A DNA stretch of 64,000 bases from Onishia taeanensis (GCF_900100755.1 NZ_FNCI01000010.1:54746-118745), one strand, 5' to 3'. Positions 1 through 8,817 are shown, counted from the first letter of the stretch. Translations and numbers: made by a program. The notes: generated from the letters alone by a model not told the origin.

Positions 1-81
1 TCAATGCCACGGCGGCTATGGCTTGCCTGGTATCCGGCGCACTTCGCGGTGATCGCGCTGCTGCTGCACTGGCCGGGCTAG
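1..81 (+). CDS. C-terminal end of a membrane protein, possibly TraX family (5' truncated by window edge)
   Basis: Frame 1 is open from the window edge to a TAG at 79-81, giving 26 residues. They form one hydrophobic helix with a Trp-Tyr-Pro-x-His step before it. TraX-family acyltransferase-like membrane proteins typically end with a Tyr-Pro-x-His followed by a last transmembrane helix, so TraX is a reasonable guess. The fragment is too short to exclude another multi-pass protein. The gene's start lies outside the window. Confidence 0.4.
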   Translation, partial: SMPRRLWLAWYPAHFAVIALLLHWPG

Positions 82-201
82 TAAGCCCAGGCGAGTGACA
101 CCTTAAGTTCGCTGGAAAAGCGCTAAGAAGGACAGCGGATCAGGCCCGCCGCAGGGCCGGCCGTGAATCCCGGCAGGGGTAGCCTCAAGCCCCAACCACG
201 A

Positions 202-759
202 TCAGGCGCTACCAAAGTAACGTTCGCGATCCTCGGGCGTGATATCGCTGATATGCAGCGGATAATGCTCGCCGACCCGGTCATTGAAGTAGTGGTGAAG
301 GGTGCGCTCAATCGTCGGAAAGGCCAGCTCGTCCCAGGGCACCTCGTGCTCTTCGAACAACGCCACTTCCAGGCTCTCGGGGCCGGCACTGAAGCCGCCG
401 GCAAGATCGGCGCGGAAGATCATGAACACTTGGTCGATGTGCGGCAGGTTGATCAGGGTATAGAGATCATGAATCTCGACCTCGGCGTGTGCCTCCTCAC
501 GGGTCTCACGGGCCGCTGCCTCAACCGTGGTCTCGGCGTTTTCCATGAAGCCAGCCGGCAGCGTCCAGTAGCCCTTGCGCGGCGCAATGGCCCGCCGGCA
601 CAGCAATACCTTGCTGCCACTCACCGGCAGAGTGCCGGCAACGATACGCGGATTCTGGTAGTGGATGGTACCGCAGGCATCGCACAGATAGCGCGGGCGG
701 TCATCGCCCTCGGGGATGGCAAAACGGACATTTTGCCCGCACTGGCTGCAGAAATTCAT
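202..759 (-). CDS. NUDIX hydrolase with N-terminal zinc ribbon
   Basis: A 185-residue protein. A four-cysteine zinc ribbon (C4, C7, C26, C29) precedes a NUDIX domain whose box runs from G70 to V94. The box keeps the first Gly, the Glu six residues on, the RE pair and the catalytic EE, but the last Gly of the consensus is His. Zinc ribbon plus NUDIX is the architecture of the NudC-like ADP-ribose/NADH pyrophosphatases, although this protein is shorter than NudC and the substrate cannot be read from sequence. An in-frame GTG at 771 would add four residues; ATG 759 is preferred because AGGA lies five bases upstream. It converges on the tail of the gene at the left edge and is divergent from the next NUDIX gene. 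Confidence 0.88.
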   Translation of the reverse strand: MNFCSQCGQNVRFAIPEGDDRPRYLCDACGTIHYQNPRIVAGTLPVSGSKVLLCRRAIAPRKGYWTLPAGFMENAETTVEAAARETREEAHAEVEIHDLYTLINLPHIDQVFMIFRADLAGGFSAGPESLEVALFEEHEVPWDELAFPTIERTLHHYFNDRVGEHYPLHISDITPEDRERYFGSA

Positions 760-843
760 GACGGTCCTCACGCGGCCTGTGGGATGCCCACTTGACGCTC
801 TGACGGGGGCTGGTTACAAGGAGATAAACCCTGTGGAAGCCCC

Positions 844-1563
844 ATGTTAGAGAATCTTCGCGATCGCCTGCAAGCACATGTGCCACAACGGCTGGCCCTC
901 AAGATGCCCCGTGCTGCGGTGCTACTGCCAATCGTGGATCGCCCGGAACCGACGCTGCTGTTCACCCGCCGCGCCGCCCATCTAAAACAGCACAGCGGCC
1001 AGGTGGCCTTTCCCGGCGGCAAGTGGGAACACGGCGACAACGACCTGCTGGATACCGCGCTGCGCGAAGCGGAGGAGGAGATCGCCCTGCCCCCTGACCG
1101 GGTACAGCTGCTCGGCCGCCTCAGCGATGTCATTTCGCTACACGGCATTCGCGTTACCCCCTATGTGGGGCTGATTCCTGCCGACCTAACGCTGGTCCCT
1201 GAACTTGGCGAGCTCGATGCCATCTTCGAGGTGCCGCTGACGCACTTCCTCGAGGACAAGCGTACCCATACCGATGTGATCCGGGTCGACGGACGCGACT
1301 ACTATGTTCCAAGCTACAGGGTTCCAAGCGATAGAGGGCCGAGCGGCAGAGAACCGAACGACAGAGCGCCCGATGCTGGGCTGCCCAGTGCTCTGGATCC
1401 CCGTGAGCAGGAGGCCAAGGACGATGACCACGTGATCTGGGGGCTCTCGGCGATGATGCTGGTGGAGCTTCTAGCGGAAGGCTTCGCGATGCCGATCAGC
1501 CTGTTCGAACGCCCAGCGGGAGCGCTATGCTACCGCCCCGAACGTCGTATGAGTGCGCCATGA
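844..1563 (+). CDS. CoA pyrophosphatase-like NUDIX hydrolase (NudL/YeaB type)
   Basis: A 239-residue NUDIX protein with the two signatures of the CoA-pyrophosphatase subfamily: a conserved Arg-rich strand followed by a His-x-Gly-Gln-Val-Ala-Phe-Pro-Gly-Gly stretch (about residues 41-60), and a NUDIX helix with REAEEE. The family cleaves CoA and related nucleoside diphosphate derivatives to 3',5'-ADP and phosphopantetheine; that activity is inferred here. The protein is longer than its usual relatives (about 190-200 aa), and the excess is a hydrophilic insert at residues 155-180 made of five 15-bp repeats. The stop overlaps the ATG of the downstream oxygenase by four bases, so the two are translationally coupled. 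Confidence 0.88.
   Translation: MLENLRDRLQAHVPQRLALKMPRAAVLLPIVDRPEPTLLFTRRAAHLKQHSGQVAFPGGKWEHGDNDLLDTALREAEEEIALPPDRVQLLGRLSDVISLHGIRVTPYVGLIPADLTLVPELGELDAIFEVPLTHFLEDKRTHTDVIRVDGRDYYVPSYRVPSDRGPSGREPNDRAPDAGLPSALDPREQEAKDDDHVIWGLSAMMLVELLAEGFAMPISLFERPAGALCYRPERRMSAP
1306..1380 (+). repeat. Five tandem 15-bp units inside the NUDIX gene
   Basis: Units start at 1306, 1321, 1336, 1351 and 1366 and encode the pentapeptides VPSYR, VPSDR, GPSGR, EPNDR and APDAG. The first two units share their first nine bases; later units diverge but keep the register. Because the unit is a multiple of three, expansion only lengthens a charged loop and leaves the catalytic core intact. Confidence 0.85.
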
Positions 1564-2216
1564 TCTCCGATACCCCCCTGCTCGACCCGGCTGGCCTGAC
1601 GCGCCTGGTCGATGGCCTGGTCGAGCACGGCTGGTGCGTAGCCGAAGGCTTCATCGACCCGGCCCTTTGCCGTGCATTGCAGCACGAGTTGACTGACCTG
1701 GCGGCGCGCGACGCTCTGCGCGACGCCGGCATCGGACGCGGTGAGGCTCATGAACTGCGCCGTGATATTCGCGGGGATGCCATCCACTGGCTTAACCGGG
1801 AAAGCCTGCCGCAACGCCAGTACCTCTCTGCCATGAATAGCCTGCAGCACGCCCTGAATATCGAGCTCTACCTGGGATTATTCGAGTTCGAGGCGCATTT
1901 CGCCCACTATCCGCCGGGTAGCTTCTATCAGAAACACGTCGACAGCTTTCGCGGCCGCGCCAACCGAGTGGTCTCGACAGTGCTCTACCTGAACTCGGAC
2001 TGGCCCGACGACGGCGGCGGTGAAATGGCGATATTCGATCCTTCCGAGCCGGGGCACGAGCTTACCCGTATCCGCCCCGAGGCCGGGACCTTCGTCTGCT
2101 TTCTTTCGGAAACGGTGCCCCACGAGGTACTGCCGACCCGACTGCCGCGGGCCAGCATCGCCGGCTGGTTCCGCCGCAATGCCTCTCTCAACGGGCTGGT
2201 CGACCCGGCCAGCTAG
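1560..2216 (+). CDS. 2-oxoglutarate/Fe(II)-dependent oxygenase, prolyl-4-hydroxylase-like
   Basis: A 218-residue protein of the P4H/SM-20 type. The iron triad is visible as H126, D128 (His-Val-Asp) and H188, and R198 is placed to bind 2-oxoglutarate. The family hydroxylates peptidyl proline or other residues using O2 and 2-oxoglutarate; the target here is unknown. The start is ATG 1560, inside the ATGA overlap with the NUDIX stop; an upstream in-frame ATG at 1527 lies within the NUDIX gene and is less likely. Pairing with a NUDIX hydrolase suggests a shared transcript but no obvious joint pathway. Confidence 0.88.
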   Translation: MISDTPLLDPAGLTRLVDGLVEHGWCVAEGFIDPALCRALQHELTDLAARDALRDAGIGRGEAHELRRDIRGDAIHWLNRESLPQRQYLSAMNSLQHALNIELYLGLFEFEAHFAHYPPGSFYQKHVDSFRGRANRVVSTVLYLNSDWPDDGGGEMAIFDPSEPGHELTRIRPEAGTFVCFLSETVPHEVLPTRLPRASIAGWFRRNASLNGLVDPAS

Positions 2217-2247
2217 GCAACCGTCTCCTACTGGCTAGCCATAGGGA

Positions 2248-3087
2248 TCAAGCGTCCTGCGACAGGGACTCAAGCTTGGCTCGGCTGGACGCTACGGGAG
2301 ACTCGCTGAGGTCGATGGTGATCTCGACCCGCCGGTTGCGTGAGTGAGCCTCAGGCGTTTCAGACGTATCCAGCGGACGAGTCGCGGCGAAACCTCGAAC
2401 CATGAATCGCTCGGGTGCCAACTCGGCGTTTGCTAACAAGGCCGTGGCGACCGACGAGGCGCGGGCGGCGGACAGCGCCCAGTTGCTTTTATAGCGACTG
2501 TCGCTAATCGGCACGCTATCGGTGTGACCATCCACTGAAACGATGCCAGGCAGACCGACGAGCGCCGTGGCCATCTCATCAAGCAGATCGCGAAATGGTG
2601 GCAAGACGCTAGCTGACCCCGAGGCGAAAGTGCCCTGCTCGTCGATGCGGATGACCACGCGCTGCCGCTCTGTCTTGACCTGCATGCGTTCTTTCATCGC
2701 CGAACCCTCGAGCATGGCCTCAACCTTGTTCGCCACCTGCACGGCCTGGCTAGACTCTCGGCCCTCCTGGGAACTGCCCGTGTCGAGGTGACGCTCCCGC
2801 GAGGTGGTGCTCTGTTCGATCGTATCGGGCGGCGATGGCGTCGGACGCCCAGGCGAAAACGATTTCAAGGCCGGGCTCGTACCCATGGGGATCTGGCTGG
2901 CTGGCACGTCGCGCTGCACCCCGAAGGCTTCGGCAAGCTCTCCGGCCAGCCGTTCGAATCGCTGGGCATCGATTTCCGAGAATGACAGCAAGAGGACGAA
3001 GAAGCACATCAGCAGCGACATCAAATCAGCGAAGGTCACTACCCAGCCAGGAACACCGGCCTTCTTGCGTACCGGACGCTCATCCAT
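2248..3087 (-). CDS. pomB: Flagellar stator protein PomB/MotB
   Basis: A 279-residue MotB-family protein: a short cytoplasmic N-terminus, a single transmembrane helix with the ion-binding aspartate D21, a flexible linker, and a C-terminal OmpA-like peptidoglycan-binding domain (about 150-260) with a VDGHTDSVPI motif. It anchors the stator to the cell wall and, with PomA, conducts the ions that turn the flagellar motor. ATG 3087 overlaps the pomA stop by eight bases, indicating translational coupling; GAGG lies upstream. An in-frame ATG at 3114 would add nine residues inside pomA. PomA's strong resemblance to Vibrio PomA makes sodium the likely ion, but this is inferred. Confidence 0.92.
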   Translation of the reverse strand: MDERPVRKKAGVPGWVVTFADLMSLLMCFFVLLLSFSEIDAQRFERLAGELAEAFGVQRDVPASQIPMGTSPALKSFSPGRPTPSPPDTIEQSTTSRERHLDTGSSQEGRESSQAVQVANKVEAMLEGSAMKERMQVKTERQRVVIRIDEQGTFASGSASVLPPFRDLLDEMATALVGLPGIVSVDGHTDSVPISDSRYKSNWALSAARASSVATALLANAELAPERFMVRGFAATRPLDTSETPEAHSRNRRVEITIDLSESPVASSRAKLESLSQDA

Positions 3088-3880
3088 TGTCGACCGCCTC
3101 GATGCTCTCGTCACCAGGCTCTTCGCCGTCGCTCTGTTCGCGACGCTTGGGCGGGAGATAAAGACGCAGCATCTGCTCTACCACGCGCGGATTGCGCTCG
3201 TGCTTGATGGCCAGCAGCGCATCCGTCCACAGCGACTGCATCCGGGCTTCCTGGGTCATGCGCAGGGCCAGCTTGTCGGAGATGGGGCTGGCCACCATGG
3301 TGCCCAGCATGGCGCCATAAAGCGTGGTGAGCAGTGCCACCGCCATGGCGGGGCCAATGGAGCCCGGGTCGCTCATGTTGGTCAGCATCTGTACCAGGCC
3401 AATCAGGGTGCCGATCATGCCCATCGCCGGGGCGACTTCTGCCAAGGCCGAAAACACATTCGCCCCCGACTCATTGTGATCCAGCGTCAGCAGCCTTTCC
3501 TTCTTCAAGATCACCTGAATCGTTTCGTCATCGTAACCGTCCGCCAACATCTGCAGGCCCTGCTTCAGGAAGGGGCTACTGACCTCCTCGCTCTCCAGTG
3601 CCAGCAAGCCTTTCTGGCGGGCAAGTTTGGACAGTCCGACCAGTTCGTCGATGCTCTGCTCGGTGCTCGGCAGCTTGAACTTGAAGGCGCGGCTCGCGGC
3701 CTTGAAGGCATCCTTGAACTCGGACAGGCTGAACTTGGCCAGCACTACACACAGACTGCCGCCGAAAACAATCAGCAGCGACAGCGGACTGAAAAAAATC
3801 GACGCTGTCCCGCCGAGTAAGACCGCCAAGCCGACCATCAAGGCGGCCCCTACAAGACCAATTAAGGTTGCCAGATCCAC
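3080..3880 (-). CDS. pomA: Flagellar stator protein PomA/MotA
   Basis: A 266-residue MotA/TolQ/ExbB family inner-membrane protein. The N-terminus (MDLATLIGLVG) and the segment GDVAPAMGMIGTL-like around residue 150 follow Vibrio PomA closely, including the long SIGPAMAVALLTTLYG helix. Four transmembrane segments and a large cytoplasmic loop are apparent. It forms the ion-conducting stator with the downstream pomB product and pushes on FliG. AAGGAG lies just upstream of ATG. No flagellar structural genes are in the window, so this is an isolated two-gene stator operon, as is common. The promoter region at 3881-3960 is AT-rich. Confidence 0.93.
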   Translation of the reverse strand: MDLATLIGLVGAALMVGLAVLLGGTASIFFSPLSLLIVFGGSLCVVLAKFSLSEFKDAFKAASRAFKFKLPSTEQSIDELVGLSKLARQKGLLALESEEVSSPFLKQGLQMLADGYDDETIQVILKKERLLTLDHNESGANVFSALAEVAPAMGMIGTLIGLVQMLTNMSDPGSIGPAMAVALLTTLYGAMLGTMVASPISDKLALRMTQEARMQSLWTDALLAIKHERNPRVVEQMLRLYLPPKRREQSDGEEPGDESIEAVDNG

Positions 3881-4033
3881 GGTGACTCCTTGTCATTATT
3901 TCGTTTTATTAATCTCATGCTCCTGAGAGTATGCGCAGTTGCAACGAAGGGACAAGGCTAAGTCGATCAACGTTTCGCCACGTAGATAGGCATGTGAAGG
4001 GGGAGGAAAAACACGCGTGCTTTTCGATAGGCA

Positions 4034-4981
4034 TCATGAAGGATCGAGACGCTCGCTGAGTACTCGGTAGCGCGCCGTCAGGCCATGGAACAGCCGCTCG
4101 CGCAGCCAGGCATGGCCGGCATCGGCGTGATGGCGCTCATGCCAAACCAGCCAATAAGAGAAGGCGGACACCTCGAGTGGCAGGGCGCGCAGGGCAAGGG
4201 GCCAGTGATCGATCACGCTGGCCGCCAGGCAGCCCGGCACGCACAGCAGCAGGTCGCTGTGCTGGGTAGTAGAAAAGCTCGCCAGGAAGTGCGGCTGTCG
4301 CAGGCTGACCCGACGTGCCAGGCCCTCGCGCTCCAGCGCTAGATCCACCGCGCCTCGGTCGTCACCGCCCATGCTGACCAGTTGGTGATCGGCGGCCAGG
4401 AAGTCGTCCAGATCTAGCGCTTCCTTGGCGGCCAGCGGGTGCTCCTCGCGCATCACGCAGACGAAGCGGTCGGCGCCGATCTCGCGACCATGCACACTCG
4501 CCGGCACACGCTCGCCGGGCACGCTGATCGCAAGCTCGGGGCCGCCCTCGTCCAACTGGTGCTCGATGCTGCCACGATAGCTCTCGACCTCGAGGCGCAG
4601 ATGCGGCGCTTCCTCCTTAAGCGTCCGCCATTGAGGCGCCAGAAAGGCATGCATGCCATAGTCGGTACTGGCCAGATTGAATCGCCGGGTGGTACTGGCC
4701 GGATCGAAGGTTGGCGGCGCCAGCAGCGCACCAAGCTCCTGCAGCAGCTTCGCCAAGGGGGGGCCAAGCGCCTCAGCGCGGGCCGTGGGACGCAGGCCGC
4801 GGTGGGTGCGAACGAACAAGGGATCATCAAACGCCTGGCGCAGCTTGGCCAGGGTCCGCGATACCGCTGGCTGACTCAAGTTGAGGCGTTCGGCGGCCCG
4901 CGACACACTGCGCGAATCCAGCAGCGCATGCAGGGTAACCAGCGCATTGAGGTCATGACGGGCAAGATCGGCGAGTTGCAT
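4034..4981 (-). CDS. LysR-family transcriptional regulator
   Basis: A 315-residue protein with an N-terminal winged helix-turn-helix (residues 8-66; SVSRAAERLNLSQPAVSRTL) and a periplasmic-binding-protein-like effector domain. GGAG is placed five bases before ATG 4981. It is transcribed away from the reductase gene at 5184, and the shared intergenic region holds an inverted repeat suited to a LysR tetramer (5044-5073). The normal inference is that it controls that reductase and itself. The inducer cannot be read from the sequence. Confidence 0.92.
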   Translation of the reverse strand: MQLADLARHDLNALVTLHALLDSRSVSRAAERLNLSQPAVSRTLAKLRQAFDDPLFVRTHRGLRPTARAEALGPPLAKLLQELGALLAPPTFDPASTTRRFNLASTDYGMHAFLAPQWRTLKEEAPHLRLEVESYRGSIEHQLDEGGPELAISVPGERVPASVHGREIGADRFVCVMREEHPLAAKEALDLDDFLAADHQLVSMGGDDRGAVDLALEREGLARRVSLRQPHFLASFSTTQHSDLLLCVPGCLAASVIDHWPLALRALPLEVSAFSYWLVWHERHHADAGHAWLRERLFHGLTARYRVLSERLDPS

Positions 4982-5043
4982 GCGAACTCCATGAGGGGGC
5001 TGGGGATGGCGCTAGCGGCTTCAAGGGCCAACGATATCACTTA

Positions 5044-5073
5044 AATGCATAGCATGATTAACCAACATGCATT
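5044..5073. promoter_or_regulatory. Inverted repeat, candidate LysR operator
   Basis: AATGCAT (5044-5050) is mirrored exactly by ATGCATT (5067-5073), with a nested GCATG/CATGC pair. It sits between the divergent LysR gene and the reductase and is in the position expected of a LysR-type regulatory binding site. No footprint data support it. Confidence 0.5.
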
Positions 5074-5183
5074 GGATTGATATGACGACAGTGCACTAAC
5101 CTGTGGACATTCTTTGGGTGAGCCACAGGCGTTGCCACATGACGCTCGTCACCCTAAAGCGACCACTTTCATGGAGACAGCCG

Positions 5184-6182
5184 ATGCAAAGCCGCTATAT
5201 CACCATCACCGATCACCCTCAGGGCACCCCGGCGCGGGAGCTGTTCGAGCTGCACGAGACCGAGCTTGCCGCCTTGGCCGACGGCGAGGTTAGGGTGCGC
5301 AACACCTGGCTGTCGGTCGACCCTTACATGCGGGGGCGAATGAGCGGCGTGAAGACCTACATCGATCCGTTCGAACTGAACGAACCGCTGCAAGGCGCCG
5401 CGGTCGGCGAGGTCATTGAGTCTCGCGACCCGAACTTTCCGGTGGGCGCCAAGGTTCGCCATATGGCGGGCTGGCGCGATATCGCCCAACTGCCGGGCAA
5501 TCAGCTCGAGCCGCTGCCCGCCTTCGAGGTGCCGGAGCAGGCCTACTTGGGCGTGCTTGGCATGCCGGGCATGACCGCATGGACCGGCCTCAATCGCATC
5601 GCCGAGATGCAGGAAGGCGACAACGTCCTAGTCAGCGGTGCCGCTGGCGCAGTGGGCTCACTCGCCGTGCAGTTGGCCAAGGCGAAGGGGGGCACCGTAG
5701 TCGGTATCGCCGGCTCCCAGGAAAAGTTAGATTGGCTAGAGTCCAAGGGCGTGAAGGCGGTCAGCTACAAGGGCAAGAATGCCGCCCAGTTGACCGAAGC
5801 GCTCAATGAGGCCTGCCCCGAGGGCTTCGATGTCTATTACGAGAACGTCGGTGGCATCTGCCTGGAAGCCGCACTGAACAATCTGAGGGTCGGTGCACGG
5901 ATCGCCGTCTGTGGCATGATCGCCCGCTATAATGAAGAGGCGCCAAGCGCCGGGCCGGGCAACCTGGCGATGATCCTGATCCGCCGTGCCCGCATGGAAG
6001 GCTTCATCGTCTTCGATCACTGGGCGAACTATCCCGCCTTCCTCGAAGAAGTCGGCCCGCAGGTGGCCAGTGGCCAGATCGACTATGAGGAAACCATCGA
6101 AGAAGGCTTGGAGCGCACCCCCGACGCCTTCCTCAAGCTCTTCGAGGGCGCCAACCGGGGCAAGATGCTGGTCAAACTCTAA
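5184..6182 (+). CDS. NADP-dependent oxidoreductase, MDR superfamily (CurA/YncB-like)
   Basis: A 332-residue medium-chain dehydrogenase/reductase without structural zinc. It has the leukotriene-B4-dehydrogenase-like N-terminus with a VDPYMRGRM motif (about residues 46-54) and a Rossmann motif around residue 152 (SGAAGAVGSLAVQLAK). Such enzymes reduce the C=C bond of alpha,beta-unsaturated carbonyl compounds with NADPH, for example curcumin in E. coli CurA. ATG 5184 has GGAG seven bases upstream; an in-frame start at 5103 would add 27 unconserved residues. It is divergent from the LysR gene and ends at a strong terminator. Confidence 0.9.
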   Translation: MQSRYITITDHPQGTPARELFELHETELAALADGEVRVRNTWLSVDPYMRGRMSGVKTYIDPFELNEPLQGAAVGEVIESRDPNFPVGAKVRHMAGWRDIAQLPGNQLEPLPAFEVPEQAYLGVLGMPGMTAWTGLNRIAEMQEGDNVLVSGAAGAVGSLAVQLAKAKGGTVVGIAGSQEKLDWLESKGVKAVSYKGKNAAQLTEALNEACPEGFDVYYENVGGICLEAALNNLRVGARIAVCGMIARYNEEAPSAGPGNLAMILIRRARMEGFIVFDHWANYPAFLEEVGPQVASGQIDYEETIEEGLERTPDAFLKLFEGANRGKMLVKL

Positions 6183-6208
6183 GCGCTCGCCGCTGCTGCT
6201 TGGCTAAC

Positions 6209-6251
6209 AAAAAAACCGGCCGGATCCGCTGCGGATCCGGCCGGTTTTTTT
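6209..6251. terminator. Bidirectional Rho-independent terminator
   Basis: A perfect 20-bp stem (6209-6228 pairing with 6232-6251) closes on a three-base loop. One end is an A-run and the other a T-run, so it can terminate the rightward reductase transcript and the leftward yjdM transcript alike. Confidence 0.95.
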
Positions 6252-6347
6252 ATGCGGCTATTTCAACGAGCTATTTCTACACGCTATGTTGGCAGGCCAG
6301 GTTAGCAGAGCGGGGCAGCGGGCCCCGGCATGACATGCCGCTGGCGT

Positions 6348-6689
6348 TCAGGCCTTCTTGACGAACTCCGACTTGAGCTTCATCGGACCAATGCCATCGA
6401 TCTTGCAGTCGATATCGTGATCGCCTTCGATCAGGCGGATGTTCTTGACCTTGGTGCCGACCTTGACCACCGAAGACGAGCCCTTGACCTTGAGATCCTT
6501 GATCACCGTCACGCTGTCGCCGTCTTCCAGCAGATTGCCATTGGCATCGCGATAGACAGGCGCATCATCGCCCGCATCGGCGGAGGCGTCTTGGGCCCAC
6601 TCATGGCCGCAGCCCGGGCACACGAACATGGCGCCGTCTTCGTAGGTGTAGTCGGCATCGCATGACGGGCAATTGGGAAGATCACTCAT
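6348..6689 (-). CDS. yjdM: YjdM/PhnA family zinc-ribbon protein
   Basis: A 113-residue protein. An N-terminal zinc ribbon (CPSC near residue 7 and CPGC near 24) is followed by the SH3-like PhnA domain, including the [16 protein letters not shown] segment that defines the family. It was once called alkylphosphonate utilisation protein, but E. coli YjdM has no demonstrated role in C-P lyase chemistry, and no phn genes are nearby. ATG 6689 is chosen because AGGA lies seven bases upstream; the frame continues to an unlikely start at 6722. Confidence 0.93.
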   Translation of the reverse strand: MSDLPNCPSCDADYTYEDGAMFVCPGCGHEWAQDASADAGDDAPVYRDANGNLLEDGDSVTVIKDLKVKGSSSVVKVGTKVKNIRLIEGDHDIDCKIDGIGPMKLKSEFVKKA

Positions 6690-7020
6690 GATTCGGTCCT
6701 GGTCGTATGGGGCTGCAGTCAATATCGCTTAGAAACGACGTATCACTAGGGCGTGCTATATAAAACTTGGCCTATGGCACTTGGTCAACAAGAGAGGCTC
6801 GCCTCAGTCCTGTCCTACTCGCGATAGCACCGAGAGGCCCAAGGGCCGGCAAGCCTACCCGTTTTGGCGCCGCCACTCCACCCAGAACCACATTCATCCC
6901 CTGCGGCATGGCGCCGCGCAGGGCACATGAGCGCATGATTCCTTCTTCTCTCTGCAACGACCCGCCACAAGGAAGCCCCCCCCAAGATGACGCTGCTGAA
7001 GCGCCCCGCCTTTGCCTTAG
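6690..7020. other. Intergenic region without a recognisable gene
   Basis: This 331-bp stretch holds the yjdM leader and promoter region; a TATATAA-like AT segment lies near 6758. Open frames here are short, overlap on both strands and lack ribosome binding sites. No RNA gene or repeat was seen. Confidence 0.6.
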
Positions 7021-7476
7021 TCAGGGCCGGTCTGGCCCATCTGCCACGACCTCTCCCTGGATGTCGCCGGGGTTTCGCAGCGGACAGCTTGCCAGAGACA
7101 AACAGCCGCAGCCGATACAGCCATCGAGCTGATCACGCAGCTTGGTTAGTTGTTGAATCCGCTGGTCAAGATCACCGCGCCACTGGGCAGAGAGTCGATG
7201 CCAATCGTCGGCGGTGGGCGAGCGCGAGACGGGCAGTGTATCCAGCGCCGCCTTGATTTCCGTCAGTGGCACGCCGGTTCGCTGGGCAATCTTGATGACC
7301 GCTACCCGCCGCAAGACATCACGCGAAAAACGACGCTGATTGCCGGCATTTCGCCAGCCCTCTATCAGCCCCTTCGATTCATAGAAATGCACCGTCGACA
7401 CGGCGATGCCGCAACGCCCCGCCACATCCCCCACCGTCAGGGCCTTCTTGCCCGGTTTCAGTCGCTGACTCGCCAT
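7021..7476 (-). CDS. soxR: Redox-sensitive transcriptional activator SoxR
   Basis: A 151-residue MerR-family regulator. The N-terminal winged helix (residues 13-50) is followed by a dimerisation helix and the [2Fe-2S] cluster ligands C120, C123, C125 and C131 in the SoxR pattern CIGCGC...CPLRNP. Oxidation of the cluster by redox-cycling compounds turns SoxR into an activator. ATG 7476 has GAGGTAA upstream. The gene is divergent from an MFS transporter, and a near-canonical SoxR box lies between them, so the transporter is the likely direct target. No soxS is present, as is usual outside enterics. Confidence 0.96.
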   Translation of the reverse strand: MASQRLKPGKKALTVGDVAGRCGIAVSTVHFYESKGLIEGWRNAGNQRRFSRDVLRRVAVIKIAQRTGVPLTEIKAALDTLPVSRSPTADDWHRLSAQWRGDLDQRIQQLTKLRDQLDGCIGCGCLSLASCPLRNPGDIQGEVVADGPDRP

Positions 7477-7499
7477 GCCGTGATTACCTCGACCTTGTC

Positions 7500-7530
7500 T
7501 TGACCTCAACTTTACTTGAGGTCTTAGGGT
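7500..7530 (+). promoter_or_regulatory. SoxR box within a 19-bp-spacer promoter
   Basis: The 18-bp palindrome CCTCAACTTTACTTGAGG (7504-7521) matches the known E. coli soxS operator in all but two central positions. It is flanked by TTGACC (7500-7505) and TAGGGT (7525-7530) with a 19-bp spacer, the lengthened spacing that MerR-family activators act on. The promoter reads towards the MFS gene at 7612. Confidence 0.9.
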
Positions 7531-7611
7531 GCTTGCTGAACAGCCGGCAATCAAGCATCAGCACTCCCGCTTCTGCCGGCACGTCATCGACTGACTCGGA
7601 CAAGGAACCTC

Positions 7612-8817
7612 ATGAAGATCTCACACAGCGGACGTGACGCATCCCGCTCATTCGCCATGGTCATTGCGCTGGCGGTGCTCATTGGCCTGAACCTGCGCCC
7701 CTCGATGGCCGCCATTGGGCCGCTGATCGAGCGCATCCAGGCCGATATCACCGCCAGCTACGCACAAATCGCCTGGCTAACCAGCCTGCCTGTGCTGGCC
7801 ATGGGCCTGGGGTGTTTCATGGCCCTGCGACTGGCCGAGAGGGTGGGCTACGGCAACCTGATTGGCGCTTCACTCCTGCTGATCGCCCTGGCCGATGGTT
7901 TACGCCTGACCAGCGCAAGTGTCGCCAGCCTGCTGCTCACGGCACTGGCCGCAGGCATCGGTATTGCCTTCATCCAGGCGTCGATGCCGGCCTTAATAAA
8001 GCACCAAGCCAAGCAGCAAACCCCACTGGTCATGGGCTGGTATATCGCCGCCATCATGGCGGGTGCGGCTCTGTCCTCGACGCTGGCCCCACGCCTTGCC
8101 GACCTCAGCGGCAACTGGCGACACGGGCTGGCCGTCTGGGGCCTGTTGGCGCTGCTGGCCGCCGCTGCCTGGGGCCTTCGTGGCCAGATACTGCCGGCGC
8201 CGGTTATACGTCGGTCTCAGAGTACCCCGCAAGTCTCGCTATACCGCCAGACACGTGTCTGGACCCTGGCCTGTTTCTTCGGCATGGGCACTGCGGGCTA
8301 CACCTGTGTATTGGCCTGGCTCCCGCCCTATTACATCGGCCTGGGCTGGTCAGACGCCAGCGCTGGGACGCTGCTCGGTTTTCTCACCGCTATAGAGGTC
8401 GTCTCGGGCCTACTGCTGCCCGCCTTGGCCCAGCGCCAAGACGACCGTCGGCCGGTGATCTTCTTGGCGCTGATCTTTAGCATGGCGGGATTCGTGCTGT
8501 TGGCGCTGGCACCGCTTCGCTGGCCCTATCTGACGGCAGCGCTGCTCGGTGCAGGGATCGGCGGCCTCTTCCCGCTAAGCCTGATTGTGGCGATAGACCA
8601 TCACAGCAGCCCACAGCGTGCCGGCGCCATCTCGAGCATCGTTCAAGGCAGCGGCTACTTCATTGCCGCTATGTCACCGCTCGCTGCCGGGATGGTGCGT
8701 GACCAACTGGGCAACTTCGCCATGGCCTGGGCCAGTCTCGCCGTCATGATGCTGGTGATGATGCGTATCTGCGTGCAATTCGACCCACGCGACTATCAAT
8801 GGGTGATCCGTGACTGA
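7612..8817 (+). CDS. MFS transporter, CynX/NimT-like
   Basis: A 401-residue protein with about twelve transmembrane segments in two halves. The early motif GLNLRPSMAAIGPL is typical of the CynX/NimT branch, whose members include cyanate and 2-nitroimidazole transporters. The SoxR-dependent promoter upstream points to export of redox-cycling or toxic small molecules, which is an inference from regulation. Its last 22 bases overlap the 3' end of the convergent LysR gene. The substrate is unknown. Confidence 0.9.
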   Translation: MKISHSGRDASRSFAMVIALAVLIGLNLRPSMAAIGPLIERIQADITASYAQIAWLTSLPVLAMGLGCFMALRLAERVGYGNLIGASLLLIALADGLRLTSASVASLLLTALAAGIGIAFIQASMPALIKHQAKQQTPLVMGWYIAAIMAGAALSSTLAPRLADLSGNWRHGLAVWGLLALLAAAAWGLRGQILPAPVIRRSQSTPQVSLYRQTRVWTLACFFGMGTAGYTCVLAWLPPYYIGLGWSDASAGTLLGFLTAIEVVSGLLLPALAQRQDDRRPVIFLALIFSMAGFVLLALAPLRWPYLTAALLGAGIGGLFPLSLIVAIDHHSSPQRAGAISSIVQGSGYFIAAMSPLAAGMVRDQLGNFAMAWASLAVMMLVMMRICVQFDPRDYQWVIRD

